Positions 42,551 through 51,691 of a stretch of 64,000 nucleotides of DNA are shown one piece after another. Under the pieces are notes generated by a model. That model was not told the DNA's origin. It saw only the letters and a list, made by a program, of their open reading frames with translations, and searched no databases. Positions within the stretch are counted from its first letter, which is position 1. Each line of letters starts with the position of its first letter. The stretch comes from DTPS01 sp049591295. GTDB lineage: Bacteria > Acidobacteriota > UBA4820 > DSQY01. The stretch spans positions 1 to 64,000 of the forward strand of contig JBAWEQ010000080.1 of the NCBI GenBank assembly GCA_049591295.1, in the 5' to 3' direction. A program made the translations under genes and the position numbers.

Positions 42551-42732
42551 GCAGCCCAAAGCGAGGAATCCCTTCCCGTGGGGCGGGCGCCCTCGCCCGC
42601 CGCTCCCCGACTCCGATCAACCGTGGGGCGGGCGCCCCCGCCCGCCGCTCCCCGACTCCGACCAACCGTGGGGCGGGCGCCCCCGCCCGCCACTCTTCCG
42701 CTCTGGAGAGCGCTCCTACAAGGGCCTAGAGC
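42551..42732. repeat. REP palindromes 5-7 and a GCGCTCC element fragment
   Basis: GTGGGG starts at 42578, 42623 and 42668, strictly 45 bp apart. At 42700-42719 CTCTGGAGAGCGCTCCTACA is one arm of the larger element found twice at 63651-63931. Confidence 0.8.
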
Positions 42733-44496
42733 ATGCGAAGCTCACACGCCAAGGATTTCACTCCCATTCGCCATTCGCCATTCGAAATCCGAAATCCCTT
42801 CGTGCCTTCGTGTCTTGGTGGTGAATTTTCCTTCCCCCCTTGGCCCGAGCTTCTCCTCGTGGTCCTCGTGGCGGCGGCGGCTTTCTTCGCCAGTTTCAAG
42901 GCCGTTCAGGACCCCGATACCTTCTGGCACTTGGCCATCGGGAGGGAGATCTGGCAGACCCATCACCTCGTGCGCACGGAGACCTTCTCGTTCACCGCCA
43001 GGGGCGCCCCCTGGACCGACGAGGAGTGGCTCTTCCACCTCCTCTGCTACCCCCTGTGGCTGTTGGGCGGAGCCGCCCTGGCCAAGGGGCTCACGGCCGC
43101 CTGCGCCGCGCTCGGCGTCCTGGGGGCCTACCGCTGCGTGCGGCTCTCGGGAGGCAGCGCCCCCGGCCTGGCGATCTTCGTCCTGCCCCTCCTGGCCGTC
43201 TACGGCGAGCGCTTCCGCTACCGCCCCGAGATCTTCTCGCTGGTGCTGATGGTGCTCCTCCTGGCGATCCTCCTGAAGTCCGAGGCCTCGCCCGCGGGCC
43301 TTCGCCGCGCCCTGCCCTGGCTGCTCGCGCTCTTCCTGCTCTGGGTGCAGATCCACGGCGCCTGGGCCTACGGGCTGGTGCTGACGGGGGCCTTCCTGGC
43401 CGGGAGGCTCGTGGATCGGTGGAGGGAGGGCGCCCTCGCGTTCAAGGACGCCCTTCACAGCGCGGGCATCGTCTTGGCCTGCTGGGCGATCACCCTGATC
43501 AACCCCTTCGGCTGGCGATTGACATTCTTTCCTGTCCAGCACGCGCTGGACCTTCTGAACCACAAGGCCTACGTCCCCATCGCCGAATGGGTGAGGACGC
43601 CCCTGACCGGCGTCTACGCGCTCTTCGCGGCCATGGCCGTCGCCACCCTACTGGCCCAGCTCTTCGCCCGGCCGCACCGCTGGTCTTCCATTCTCGTCGT
43701 CGCGAGCCAAGTGGCGCTGGGCCTTTACTGGGTCCGCTACGCGGCCTACGCCGTGATCACCCTGGCCCCTTTCGCCGCCCGATCGTTGCAGCCGATCCTC
43801 AACCGCCACCGGGTGCAGACGGCGGCCTACGCCCTCGGCATTCCGCTAGCCCTCTTCGCCGCAGGCTGGCAGGCGCTGCACCCGCCGCTTTACCCGCCCA
43901 TGGCGGAGCGCTACCCCGTCCAGGAGGCGGCCTTCCTGAAGCGCGTGGACTTCTCGGGGAACCTCTACCACGAATTCCGCGTGGGCGGCTATCTGGAGTG
44001 GGCCCTCGACCACCAGGCCAAGGTCTTCTTCGACGGGCGCTTCGGCCCCTTCAACGAGGCCGGGATTGCCTACTACCAAGCCCACCGCTCCATTCCCGCC
44101 TTCGAGGCCTTCCTGGCCCGCTACCCCTTCGACGCGGCCCTCTATTCCTACAAGGACTTCACCTTCAAGGGCCCGCCCGGCACCCCGCCCCGCGGCCCCT
44201 CCGCCGTCCTCTTCCCACCGGAATCCTGGGTCATGGTGGACTTCGGCCCCTACGGCATGGTCCTCGCCAAGCGCGAGCCGGCCAACCAGGCCCTCATCCA
44301 GAAGGACGGCTATCCGCTCCTCCGCCTGGATGACCTGCCCTACCTCCTCTGGAGCGCCGAGCACGGTACCATCCCGCCCCAGGCCCTCACCGCCGAATTG
44401 GAGCGGGCCCTCAACAAGAAACCCAGCCCATACCTGCGAAGGGTCATGGATAATGCCCTATCTTCGCTGATGGCTTCAAGGGAAGCTCATGATTAG
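42733..44496 (+). CDS. Polytopic membrane protein, glycan-cluster paralog 1
   Basis: 587 aa. At least ten hydrophobic segments between about 40 and 385, then a soluble C-terminal half. The early motif QDPDTFWHLAIGREIW (about 58-73) is shared almost word for word with the next gene, so the two are tandem paralogs. The pattern recalls membrane glycosyltransferases of the GT-C type, where an acidic residue in the first loop is catalytic, but no family was assigned. The first about 35 residues come from repeat DNA (42799-42826 is a CACCAAG-type element in reverse), so the native N-terminus may begin later, for example at an in-frame GTG near 42802. Confidence 0.75.
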   Translation: MRSSHAKDFTPIRHSPFEIRNPFVPSCLGGEFSFPPWPELLLVVLVAAAAFFASFKAVQDPDTFWHLAIGREIWQTHHLVRTETFSFTARGAPWTDEEWLFHLLCYPLWLLGGAALAKGLTAACAALGVLGAYRCVRLSGGSAPGLAIFVLPLLAVYGERFRYRPEIFSLVLMVLLLAILLKSEASPAGLRRALPWLLALFLLWVQIHGAWAYGLVLTGAFLAGRLVDRWREGALAFKDALHSAGIVLACWAITLINPFGWRLTFFPVQHALDLLNHKAYVPIAEWVRTPLTGVYALFAAMAVATLLAQLFARPHRWSSILVVASQVALGLYWVRYAAYAVITLAPFAARSLQPILNRHRVQTAAYALGIPLALFAAGWQALHPPLYPPMAERYPVQEAAFLKRVDFSGNLYHEFRVGGYLEWALDHQAKVFFDGRFGPFNEAGIAYYQAHRSIPAFEAFLARYPFDAALYSYKDFTFKGPPGTPPRGPSAVLFPPESWVMVDFGPYGMVLAKREPANQALIQKDGYPLLRLDDLPYLLWSAEHGTIPPQALTAELERALNKKPSPYLRRVMDNALSSLMASREAHD

Positions 44497-46288
44497 AGTT
44501 GTTGCACGAATACGAAGCATCATCCGCTGGTTTTTCCCTCCCCTCCCCCCTCTGGAGGGAGCAATGTGGGCAGAAATTGTGCTTATCCTACTCTTGATGG
44601 CCCTGGTGGCTCAGGCAAGCTTCTCCCCCATTTGGGATCCAGACAGTTTTTGGCACTTAGCCATTGGAAGGGAAATCTGGACGGTCGGCCATCCCCTCTA
44701 CAAGGAGACCTTTTCGTTTACTCTCGCTGGAAAATCCTGGTTCGATGGGGAATGGCTTTTTAACTTTGGCATCTATGTCCTTTGGCGCCTGGGGGGCTAC
44801 CCGCTTTTGGAGTGGAGCGTAGCTCTGGGCGGAGCTCTTGTGGTTGGGCTCCTCTATCGCGCTGTGAGGGTTACCGGCACTACGGCGCTGACGCTGGCTT
44901 GCTATTTCATGACCGTCTTACCAGCTTTCACCGATCGAATTCGGTTAAGGCCAGACGTCCTCTCTATGATGTTCCTGGCTCTATTATTGGAGCGCATGCG
45001 ACGATGGAGAACAGATCCAGACGCGCAGCCCGGCACCTGGCTGTTCGTCCTATTTCTCTTCGCTCTCTGGGCCCAGTGCCATGGTGGGTGGAGTTTCGGT
45101 TTGCTGATCTTGGGCGTCATTGCTTCGGGGATGCTTCTCGATGGCTGGCAAGAAGGCATCCCATTCAACTCTCATCGCTTGGCCGTACTGGTCACGCCGC
45201 TGGTAGCGGCCCTAACGGGGGTTCTGATTAATCCCTATGGATGGAGGACCCTGGCCTTTCCCTTCGAAAACCTCCTCGCCCTCTTCGATCGCCAGCTCCC
45301 CGTCCTTTTTGAATGGCAGCATACTCCGCTCACCCTCAGCACGCTACCCAGTCTAGCTATATTTTCGCTTGTGTTTCTTTCCACTCTGCTGCCGTTCAAG
45401 AAGGTTTGCTGGACCGAGGTGTTATTTTCCGGAAGCCAGCTATTTCTGGGCTTCTGGTGGGAGCGATACTTGTCCTTCGCGGCATTAACTCTGGCGCCAC
45501 TCGCCTGCTTAAAACTAGAACCTCTTCTGCGCCGGGGCACGGCGACCCGCAAGCCCATCCTCGCGGGAGCTTTATTGTTGCTGTTAGTTCGCGGTGTCTC
45601 CATTGCATCCATGCCCACTTCCTCTTGGAGCCTAGCCGAGAATTATCCCTTGCAGGAGGTCCAATTTCTGAAGCGACATAATACTCCAGCAAATTTGTTT
45701 CACACCTTCGTTGCGGGAGGATTCCTGGAATGGGAGTATTGGCCCCTCGGCAGGGTTTACATGGACGGGCGATTGATCTTTCTTCCAGAACTCAGCGCCT
45801 ATCTGCAAGCCAAGCAAAGTCTTCGGACATTCAAGGCGTTTCTACTGTCTCACCCTTTTACCGTCGCCATTGTCCCATACGCTTCGGCACCATTGGGGGG
45901 CCAAGGCTTGGATGGCCCGGCGAGATCACTCAATGACGACATATTCTCCAATAGGGAATGGGCGCTTGTCTTTTTTGGGGAGTATGGTTGCGTCTACCTA
46001 CGAAGAATTCCCGCTTACGAACCAATGATCCAACGCTACGAATTTCACCTCTTGAAGCCATGCGACAATGCTTACCTTGTCTGGTGCTGCCGTACAGGCA
46101 AAATCAATCCCGCGGAATTACATTCTGAAATTGAGCGCGTAACAAAACGAGAACCCAAAGTCGCACGAGCTCTTCACTTCTCTGAACTTGAGCAAGCCAT
46201 CTCGGCCATTACCACAAAGGGGGCAATTGCCAGCGGGAGGTCGAAAGCCTCTTCACCGACAGCGCCACCCAGAGGACCGCAAGAGTGA
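44489..46288 (+). CDS. Polytopic membrane protein, glycan-cluster paralog 2 (AT-rich)
   Basis: 599 aa, same plan as its upstream neighbour: WDPDSFWHLAIGREIW (about 49-64), about ten membrane segments, then a soluble tail with NYPLQEVQFLKR (compare RYPVQEAAFLKR in paralog 1). It overlaps the end of paralog 1 by eight bases. Base composition is visibly more AT-rich than both flanks. The last 26 codons are antisense to the end of the convergent YfhO-like gene, so the original stop may have been lost at a recombination junction. GT-C-like glycan assembly is a guess. Confidence 0.75.
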   Translation: MIRVVARIRSIIRWFFPPLPPLEGAMWAEIVLILLLMALVAQASFSPIWDPDSFWHLAIGREIWTVGHPLYKETFSFTLAGKSWFDGEWLFNFGIYVLWRLGGYPLLEWSVALGGALVVGLLYRAVRVTGTTALTLACYFMTVLPAFTDRIRLRPDVLSMMFLALLLERMRRWRTDPDAQPGTWLFVLFLFALWAQCHGGWSFGLLILGVIASGMLLDGWQEGIPFNSHRLAVLVTPLVAALTGVLINPYGWRTLAFPFENLLALFDRQLPVLFEWQHTPLTLSTLPSLAIFSLVFLSTLLPFKKVCWTEVLFSGSQLFLGFWWERYLSFAALTLAPLACLKLEPLLRRGTATRKPILAGALLLLLVRGVSIASMPTSSWSLAENYPLQEVQFLKRHNTPANLFHTFVAGGFLEWEYWPLGRVYMDGRLIFLPELSAYLQAKQSLRTFKAFLLSHPFTVAIVPYASAPLGGQGLDGPARSLNDDIFSNREWALVFFGEYGCVYLRRIPAYEPMIQRYEFHLLKPCDNAYLVWCCRTGKINPAELHSEIERVTKREPKVARALHFSELEQAISAITTKGAIASGRSKASSPTAPPRGPQE

Positions 46289-48596
46289 CCAGAAGCGAGA
46301 CGGCGGCCGGAATGTAGACGTGCCAGGGCCGGTAGACGAACCGGACCTCGTGCTTCCCCGCCGGCACGAGCACTCCCCTGAAGCAGCCGTTGACCCGGTA
46401 GATGGGGACGTGGCGGCCGTCCACCGAGGCCCGCCAGCCGGGATACCAGGAATCTCTCAGGACCAGCAGCGCCTCGTGCGGAGCCTCCGCCGCGATGGTC
46501 ACCCTTTCAGCGCCGTCATGAATAAATGTCAGACGACCTCCCGCCATCGGTCCTTCGGGCCAGGCGCTCGGCGCCGGCTGTCCCATCGTCTCCACAAGGG
46601 CTACACCGTCTGCCTCATGGCCGAGGGCGACGATCTGTTTCGCCAAGGGCTGGCCTGGGTCCACCATGGCCACGGCCCTGGCAAAATAGAGCCGGCCCAG
46701 GGCGCCCGGGATGGCGTAGACACGGGCGTCACCTCCCTCGTGGACCACCTGCACCCCAGCCAACGGCGTCTGTTCAGGCAGCAGGAGCAGCGATGCCCCC
46801 ATGTTCTCGAAGCGCAGCCACTCCGGAGCGGCGTACATGATGCAGGTAGGCGGAGCCGGCGGATTGAAGAAGAGCTGGAAATAGCGGTTGAGGAAATAGG
46901 CCGCGTTCTGCTCCGCCGCCCGCACTCCGAACACCTGGCCCTGATTGGGGGGCAGGACGAAATAGGGGTGCCAGCCCAAGGAGACGACCCGGTCATGGGG
47001 GCGGTCCCGGTGCAGCCATTGAAACGTGGGATTGGGCCTGAAGGCGATGCTATTCCACGAAAGGTGGTCCAGCGAAAGAGGAAAGGCCAGGGGCAGTACG
47101 ATCAGGGCACCCAACGCCAAGGTCGTCTTGCCCCGCCGCTGCACCATAGCCAACAACCCTACCGCCACCAACCCGGCACCGATCAGCACCCAAGCCAGCG
47201 CCGGCCAGTGGGTCTGAACCCCAGCGGAAAGAGGCAGTGCCCCAAAGAGCCAAAGGTCGCCCAGCAAGGCCAAGCCTCCGGCGCTCCATGCCAGCGCCTT
47301 GACCCACCGCGCTCCCCGGCGCATGGCGCGCAGGCCCTCGGGGGCCAAAAAGGCACAGCCCGCCCAGAAGAAAGCCTTGAAATAGAAGAGGGGGATGATG
47401 AAGAGCTTCACCTGCAGAAAGGCCTTCACCGCCGTCCCAACGGCTGTGAGCGGCATGAGGAGGACCAGCCCCGCCAGAGCGACAGCCAGCCAGTACCGAG
47501 AGGCCCGTCTTCCCGCCAGGGCCGCCGCGGCCAAAAGGGCCACCAGGGCCGGGGCGACGTAGAGGTCGGAGGCAAGGGCGAAGGGTGCCTTCCAGGAATA
47601 CTCGAAGAGAAAAGGAAGCCCCGCCTCCTTGTACGAGAAGCTGTGATGCAATAGCCAGAGCAAAGGAACCCACAGGACGGCCAGGGCCGCGAGCGTCAGG
47701 GCACCGACCACGGACAAGGTGCCCAACCTTTTCCAGTAGAGTCTCCCCGCCTCCTCCCGCCCCCGCTCTTCCGCCAGCCAGAAATAGCCGCCCGCCATGG
47801 CGGCCACGAGCAGGCAAGGTTCGGGGTGGGAGACCTGCCCTAAAAGGATGAAGGGTAGGGCCGCCTGGGCCAGCGAAGGCCAATCCCTCCAACGGGCGGA
47901 CCGAAGACCCAACAGGCACCAGGGCAGCAAGGCGAAGGCCGAGGGTTCGAGGATGGTCAGCCGTTCCAGCGTCCATGGATTCAGTGCAAAGATCGCCGAA
48001 CCCACGAGGCTCTCGACGGCATCGTACCCCTCGCCCCGAAACCACCTCCACGCCCCCCAGCACCCAAAGACCAAGGTCAAGAAGAGAGAAAAGCAATAGG
48101 CCCAATTGGTGGGAATGAGGTAGAAGAACCAGCGGAACGGGTTGAACGGCCGGTACTGCCCGTTATCCAGCGTAGGATAGCCGCCCCCCGTGTAGGGGTC
48201 CCACAGGGGCAGCCGACCGCCGTGCAGGAGGTGAGCCGTGGCGAGGTCCTGCGGCCAGAAAACCGAGAGCGCGACGAAGTCTTTATCCGCGATCCACGGG
48301 GCGGTCGCCTTCCGGGCCAAGAAGGCCTTATCAGGAACGATCTGCTTCCCGTCGTCGAGCGCCTGGATGGTCCCCCAATTGGGATACCGAGCGAAGGGCA
48401 GGAAGTTGCAGCCAGCCAAGAGGGGAGCAAAAGCCAACAGCACGAGGCCCGTCAGCAGAAGTCCAGCAAAACTCAGCGCAGGCCGCCTGCTTTCTCCCGC
48501 GTGATTCTCTGTTGGATGTCCTGGCGTAACGGGGCCTTCGACTTCGCCTTGAGCCGGAACTAGTGAATCGTTCGCCTGCACTGGAAATATCCCCAT
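46209..48596 (-). CDS. YfhO-family membrane protein
   Basis: 795 aa from the ATG at 48594-48596, which follows GGGGAGGA by five bases; it overlaps the preceding gene by 37 bases. About a dozen membrane helices are followed by a soluble C-terminal domain with the YfhO hallmark RDSWYPGWRASVDGRHVPIY and PAGKHEVRFVYRP, and a final helix. YfhO proteins act in lipoteichoic or other surface-glycan glycosylation in Gram-positives; in this bacterium a role in glycan modification is likely. It is the last gene of the minus-strand arm. Confidence 0.85.
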   Translation of the reverse strand: MGIFPVQANDSLVPAQGEVEGPVTPGHPTENHAGESRRPALSFAGLLLTGLVLLAFAPLLAGCNFLPFARYPNWGTIQALDDGKQIVPDKAFLARKATAPWIADKDFVALSVFWPQDLATAHLLHGGRLPLWDPYTGGGYPTLDNGQYRPFNPFRWFFYLIPTNWAYCFSLFLTLVFGCWGAWRWFRGEGYDAVESLVGSAIFALNPWTLERLTILEPSAFALLPWCLLGLRSARWRDWPSLAQAALPFILLGQVSHPEPCLLVAAMAGGYFWLAEERGREEAGRLYWKRLGTLSVVGALTLAALAVLWVPLLWLLHHSFSYKEAGLPFLFEYSWKAPFALASDLYVAPALVALLAAAALAGRRASRYWLAVALAGLVLLMPLTAVGTAVKAFLQVKLFIIPLFYFKAFFWAGCAFLAPEGLRAMRRGARWVKALAWSAGGLALLGDLWLFGALPLSAGVQTHWPALAWVLIGAGLVAVGLLAMVQRRGKTTLALGALIVLPLAFPLSLDHLSWNSIAFRPNPTFQWLHRDRPHDRVVSLGWHPYFVLPPNQGQVFGVRAAEQNAAYFLNRYFQLFFNPPAPPTCIMYAAPEWLRFENMGASLLLLPEQTPLAGVQVVHEGGDARVYAIPGALGRLYFARAVAMVDPGQPLAKQIVALGHEADGVALVETMGQPAPSAWPEGPMAGGRLTFIHDGAERVTIAAEAPHEALLVLRDSWYPGWRASVDGRHVPIYRVNGCFRGVLVPAGKHEVRFVYRPWHVYIPAAVSLLVTLAVLWVALSVKRLSTSRWQLPPLW

Positions 48597-49987
48597 AGGG
48601 TCCTCCCCTCCCGGAACGCCCATTCGGCAGCTAGGGAGGGGAAAAAGATGCCGGCAGCTATGGAATAACGGCCCACGTTCACGGAGGCCAATGCCACCAG
48701 TACGGCACTTACGGCCCCATACGACAGAGCCGCCAACGCGAAACCGTTGTGCACCACCCATTCCTTCTCGGCTTCCGTGCCGGGGCGCGGCATGCCATAG
48801 TCCATCCTCCCCAGCCAGGCGCTGGCCAGAAGACGGGCGGAATAGAGCACGATGGCGATCGCCAGAAAGGCCTGCAGCACGAGACCGAAGCGCAGCAACC
48901 CTCCCAGAGATTCCCAAAGGTTCGTCAGCGCAAAGAAGAGGTAGGCTCTCAGGTAGCGCCGCAAGACAAATCGGGAGAGCTCTCCTAGCCGCCTGTTGGC
49001 CAATACCGTGTCCTGACCGTACAGTTTTGCCGCTACGGGCGCCGCGATCTCCCAAGCGTCGATGTTGAAATCCCTCTTCCAGAGGCCCATGTCTATACCG
49101 CGCGGCCCCACGACGGCAGGAACCCCCTTGCGTTGGCGCTCCGCAAGGAGGGCTTGGGCCAGCGGCCGGACATCCGCTGGGACCTTCTCGACGAGCGAGG
49201 GGTCCAAAAGACCTACCGCCAGTCCCGAAGCCTGATAGCCTCCGAAGGAAGCCACGCCGAAGTCGTTCACGGCCCATAACCTTAGGCCACAAAAAGCCAC
49301 AAGGGGGAGCAGGGCGACCGCGGCCAGCCGCAAGACAAAGGGCCAGGCTGCTCGTTTTGTTGCCGGTTCGGACTTGGGCCTCATGAGATATAGGATCACG
49401 CCGGCGAATGGGGCGAGCACCACCCATATGACATTCAGGGGTCGCACGGCCCAGGCACCCAGCAAAAAAGCCCCCAGGGCGATCCAGGACATCCGCCCCG
49501 GACGGTCAGCCGCGACCCAGAAGAGACTGGCCAACACCCCGGCGGATAGGACCCGTCCGAGAAAATCGCTCATAATACATTGGCTGGAAGGGTCGTTGAG
49601 CAGGGTAACCAGGAAAGCACCCGCCAGAGCGAAGGACTGCCACCCAGCCGCGCCGAAACGGCGCAAGGCCCCATACAGGAAAAACACCACGGCGACGTGG
49701 AGCCCCATCTGCACGAGCGGAAGAAGCGAGAGTCGGGGTGACACCCACTGCACCACCTTGAGAAAGAGCGGGTATCCGAAAGAGCGGACCCCGCCGAGCA
49801 GACCCAACCAGCCTTGGCGGCTCGCCTCGAGGTAGGAATCGGAATCCCCAGCCGCCCCAAGATGCAGCATGCCCAAGGCAATGGCAGCCGCCATGGTGGC
49901 AGCCGCGAGCACAATCATCCCGCCCAACGGTGAGCGAAACCAGCTCCGAATCGCAACCAATAGCCGTGGGTGGGACGCGTCCGCCAT
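48560..49987 (-). CDS. Polytopic membrane protein (GT-C-like), unknown function
   Basis: 475 aa. Hydrophobic segments span most of the chain (about 20-245 and 345-450). The first loop contains GDSDSYLEASRQGW, and the pattern 'FGYPLFLKVVQW' is common in membrane glycosyltransferase-like proteins of surface-glycan clusters. The start codon directly follows the stop of the FAD enzyme gene (TGAATG), so translation is coupled. No specific donor or acceptor can be named. Confidence 0.75.
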   Translation of the reverse strand: MADASHPRLLVAIRSWFRSPLGGMIVLAAATMAAAIALGMLHLGAAGDSDSYLEASRQGWLGLLGGVRSFGYPLFLKVVQWVSPRLSLLPLVQMGLHVAVVFFLYGALRRFGAAGWQSFALAGAFLVTLLNDPSSQCIMSDFLGRVLSAGVLASLFWVAADRPGRMSWIALGAFLLGAWAVRPLNVIWVVLAPFAGVILYLMRPKSEPATKRAAWPFVLRLAAVALLPLVAFCGLRLWAVNDFGVASFGGYQASGLAVGLLDPSLVEKVPADVRPLAQALLAERQRKGVPAVVGPRGIDMGLWKRDFNIDAWEIAAPVAAKLYGQDTVLANRRLGELSRFVLRRYLRAYLFFALTNLWESLGGLLRFGLVLQAFLAIAIVLYSARLLASAWLGRMDYGMPRPGTEAEKEWVVHNGFALAALSYGAVSAVLVALASVNVGRYSIAAGIFFPSLAAEWAFREGRTLWGYFQCRRTIH

Positions 49988-51598
49988 TCACTTCTCCTCG
50001 TGGTACTCCTGCTCGGTGTTGACGGCCCAGAGGTTCTCCTTGGAGGTGATCCCGGCCAGGATGTTGTCCACGGCGGTCATGGCGCAGAGCATGGAGTGGT
50101 CCTGGTTGTTGTACTTGTGCATACCGTTGCGGCCAATGGGGTAGAGGTTCTCCAGGCCGTCCAGGAAGCTCCGCACCACGTCGAAGCGGTCGTAGGTGCC
50201 GAAGTAGGCCGGGTAGGTCTTGGGCTGACGGATCACCACGCGGTCCAGCACATCCTCGGGCTCGATCACGCCGATGGCGGCCAGTTCCCTCACCGCCAGC
50301 TCCCCGATGGCCTCGTCCGTCATGCCCCAGAAGTCGTCCCCCTCGTTGCAGAAGTACTCCACGCCCATCCAGACGGTGGAAGGGTCGGCCACCAGGTAGG
50401 GGCTCCAGTTGTTGAAAAGCTGGAGGCGCCCGATCTTGACCTCCGGCTCCTGGATGTAGATCCAGTTGTCGGGGATGATGCCGTTCACCGTGGGAATCCG
50501 GCTCTCGTTCTCGATCTTCAGCTTGCGCAGCAGCACGCCCACGGTGACGAAGTCGCGGTAGACGAGGCCCGCCGCCACCTCGGCCGCTTCCGCCGGCACT
50601 GTGCCCCCCATGGCCGCCACCAGGTCCTTGATGGCCATGGTGGAGAAAAAGATATCACCTGACAGCTCGTGCCTCTCTCCCGTGACCTCGTTCTCCGTGA
50701 CCACCGCCTCGATGTGCCCGGGCGACCACCGGACACCGACCACCTTCTGGTTCAGCCGCACCTCGCCGCCCGCCGCCGCCACCTGGGCGGCCACCGTCTC
50801 CCACATCTGTCCCGGCCCGAGCTTGGGGTAGAGGAAGCGCTCGATGAGGCTCGTCTGGGTGCCTTTCTGGGCGATGCCTGCCCGGCTGCGGAAGGGTTTG
50901 GCCAGCGCGTGGAAAACGGCGCTCCACACCGAGAGCCCCTTCACCCTCTGGGCGCCCCATTCGGGCTTGATGACGGAGCAGGGCACGCCCCACACCTTTT
51001 CGGTGTAATCGCGAAAGAAGGTGTTGTAGAGCTCCCGGCCGAAGCGGTTGACGAAGAAGTCCTCCAGGGAGCGCTCCTCGCGTATGGGGAAGAGCGAGGC
51101 CCTCAGGTAGCTGAAGCCGATGCGCACGAGGCGCATGAGGCCCATCTTCCGCAGGGTATCCAGGCTCAAGGTGATGGGATAGCTAAAGAACTTGCGGAGG
51201 AACAGGATCCGCGACAGGCGCTGGCGCACCAGCATGACGAGGTTCTCACGCTCGGGGTCGGGGGCGGGCCGCGACACCGCCTCGCCTCGAAGCCCGCGCG
51301 TCCTCGCCTCCTTCGCCAGGGGGATCTCCCGGCCCAGGAGCCGGTCGTCCCGCGAGGGCGCCCCCTGCATGGGCAGCACGTTCTGCCACCACTCCATCAC
51401 CCGGTCCGACTTAGAGAAGAAGCGGTGGCCGCCGATGTCCATCCGGTTGCCCTTGTGGACCACCGTCCGCGCGATGCCGCCGATCTCCCCCGTGGCCTCA
51501 AGGACGATGGGCTTAACGTCGGTGCGGTCCAGCAGCTCCCACGCCGCCGTCAACCCCGCCGGCCCCGCCCCGATGATGATCGCGGTCTTAGCGGCCAT
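49988..51598 (-). CDS. FAD-dependent oxidoreductase (amine oxidase/mutase-like)
   Basis: 536 aa from the ATG at 51596-51598. The N-terminal FAD motif IIIGAGPAGLTAAWEL (about 6-21) is followed by IVLEATGEIGGIARTV and GHRFFSKSD, typical of the group that includes protoporphyrinogen oxidase-like and UDP-galactopyranose mutase-like proteins. YTEKVWGVPCSVIKPEWGAQR (split over two motifs) is a signature of members found in polysaccharide clusters. It may rearrange or oxidise a nucleotide-linked sugar or lipid carrier; the substrate is unknown. Confidence 0.85.
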   Translation of the reverse strand: MAAKTAIIIGAGPAGLTAAWELLDRTDVKPIVLEATGEIGGIARTVVHKGNRMDIGGHRFFSKSDRVMEWWQNVLPMQGAPSRDDRLLGREIPLAKEARTRGLRGEAVSRPAPDPERENLVMLVRQRLSRILFLRKFFSYPITLSLDTLRKMGLMRLVRIGFSYLRASLFPIREERSLEDFFVNRFGRELYNTFFRDYTEKVWGVPCSVIKPEWGAQRVKGLSVWSAVFHALAKPFRSRAGIAQKGTQTSLIERFLYPKLGPGQMWETVAAQVAAAGGEVRLNQKVVGVRWSPGHIEAVVTENEVTGERHELSGDIFFSTMAIKDLVAAMGGTVPAEAAEVAAGLVYRDFVTVGVLLRKLKIENESRIPTVNGIIPDNWIYIQEPEVKIGRLQLFNNWSPYLVADPSTVWMGVEYFCNEGDDFWGMTDEAIGELAVRELAAIGVIEPEDVLDRVVIRQPKTYPAYFGTYDRFDVVRSFLDGLENLYPIGRNGMHKYNNQDHSMLCAMTAVDNILAGITSKENLWAVNTEQEYHEEK

Positions 51599-51691
51599 GA
51601 GACGCTGTCTCCACGGCAAGTATGCTTCCCATGGCGCAACCTCGTCGAGCCAAGAATGCGGCACGGGGAGCCCCTAACGCCATTCCGGCAG

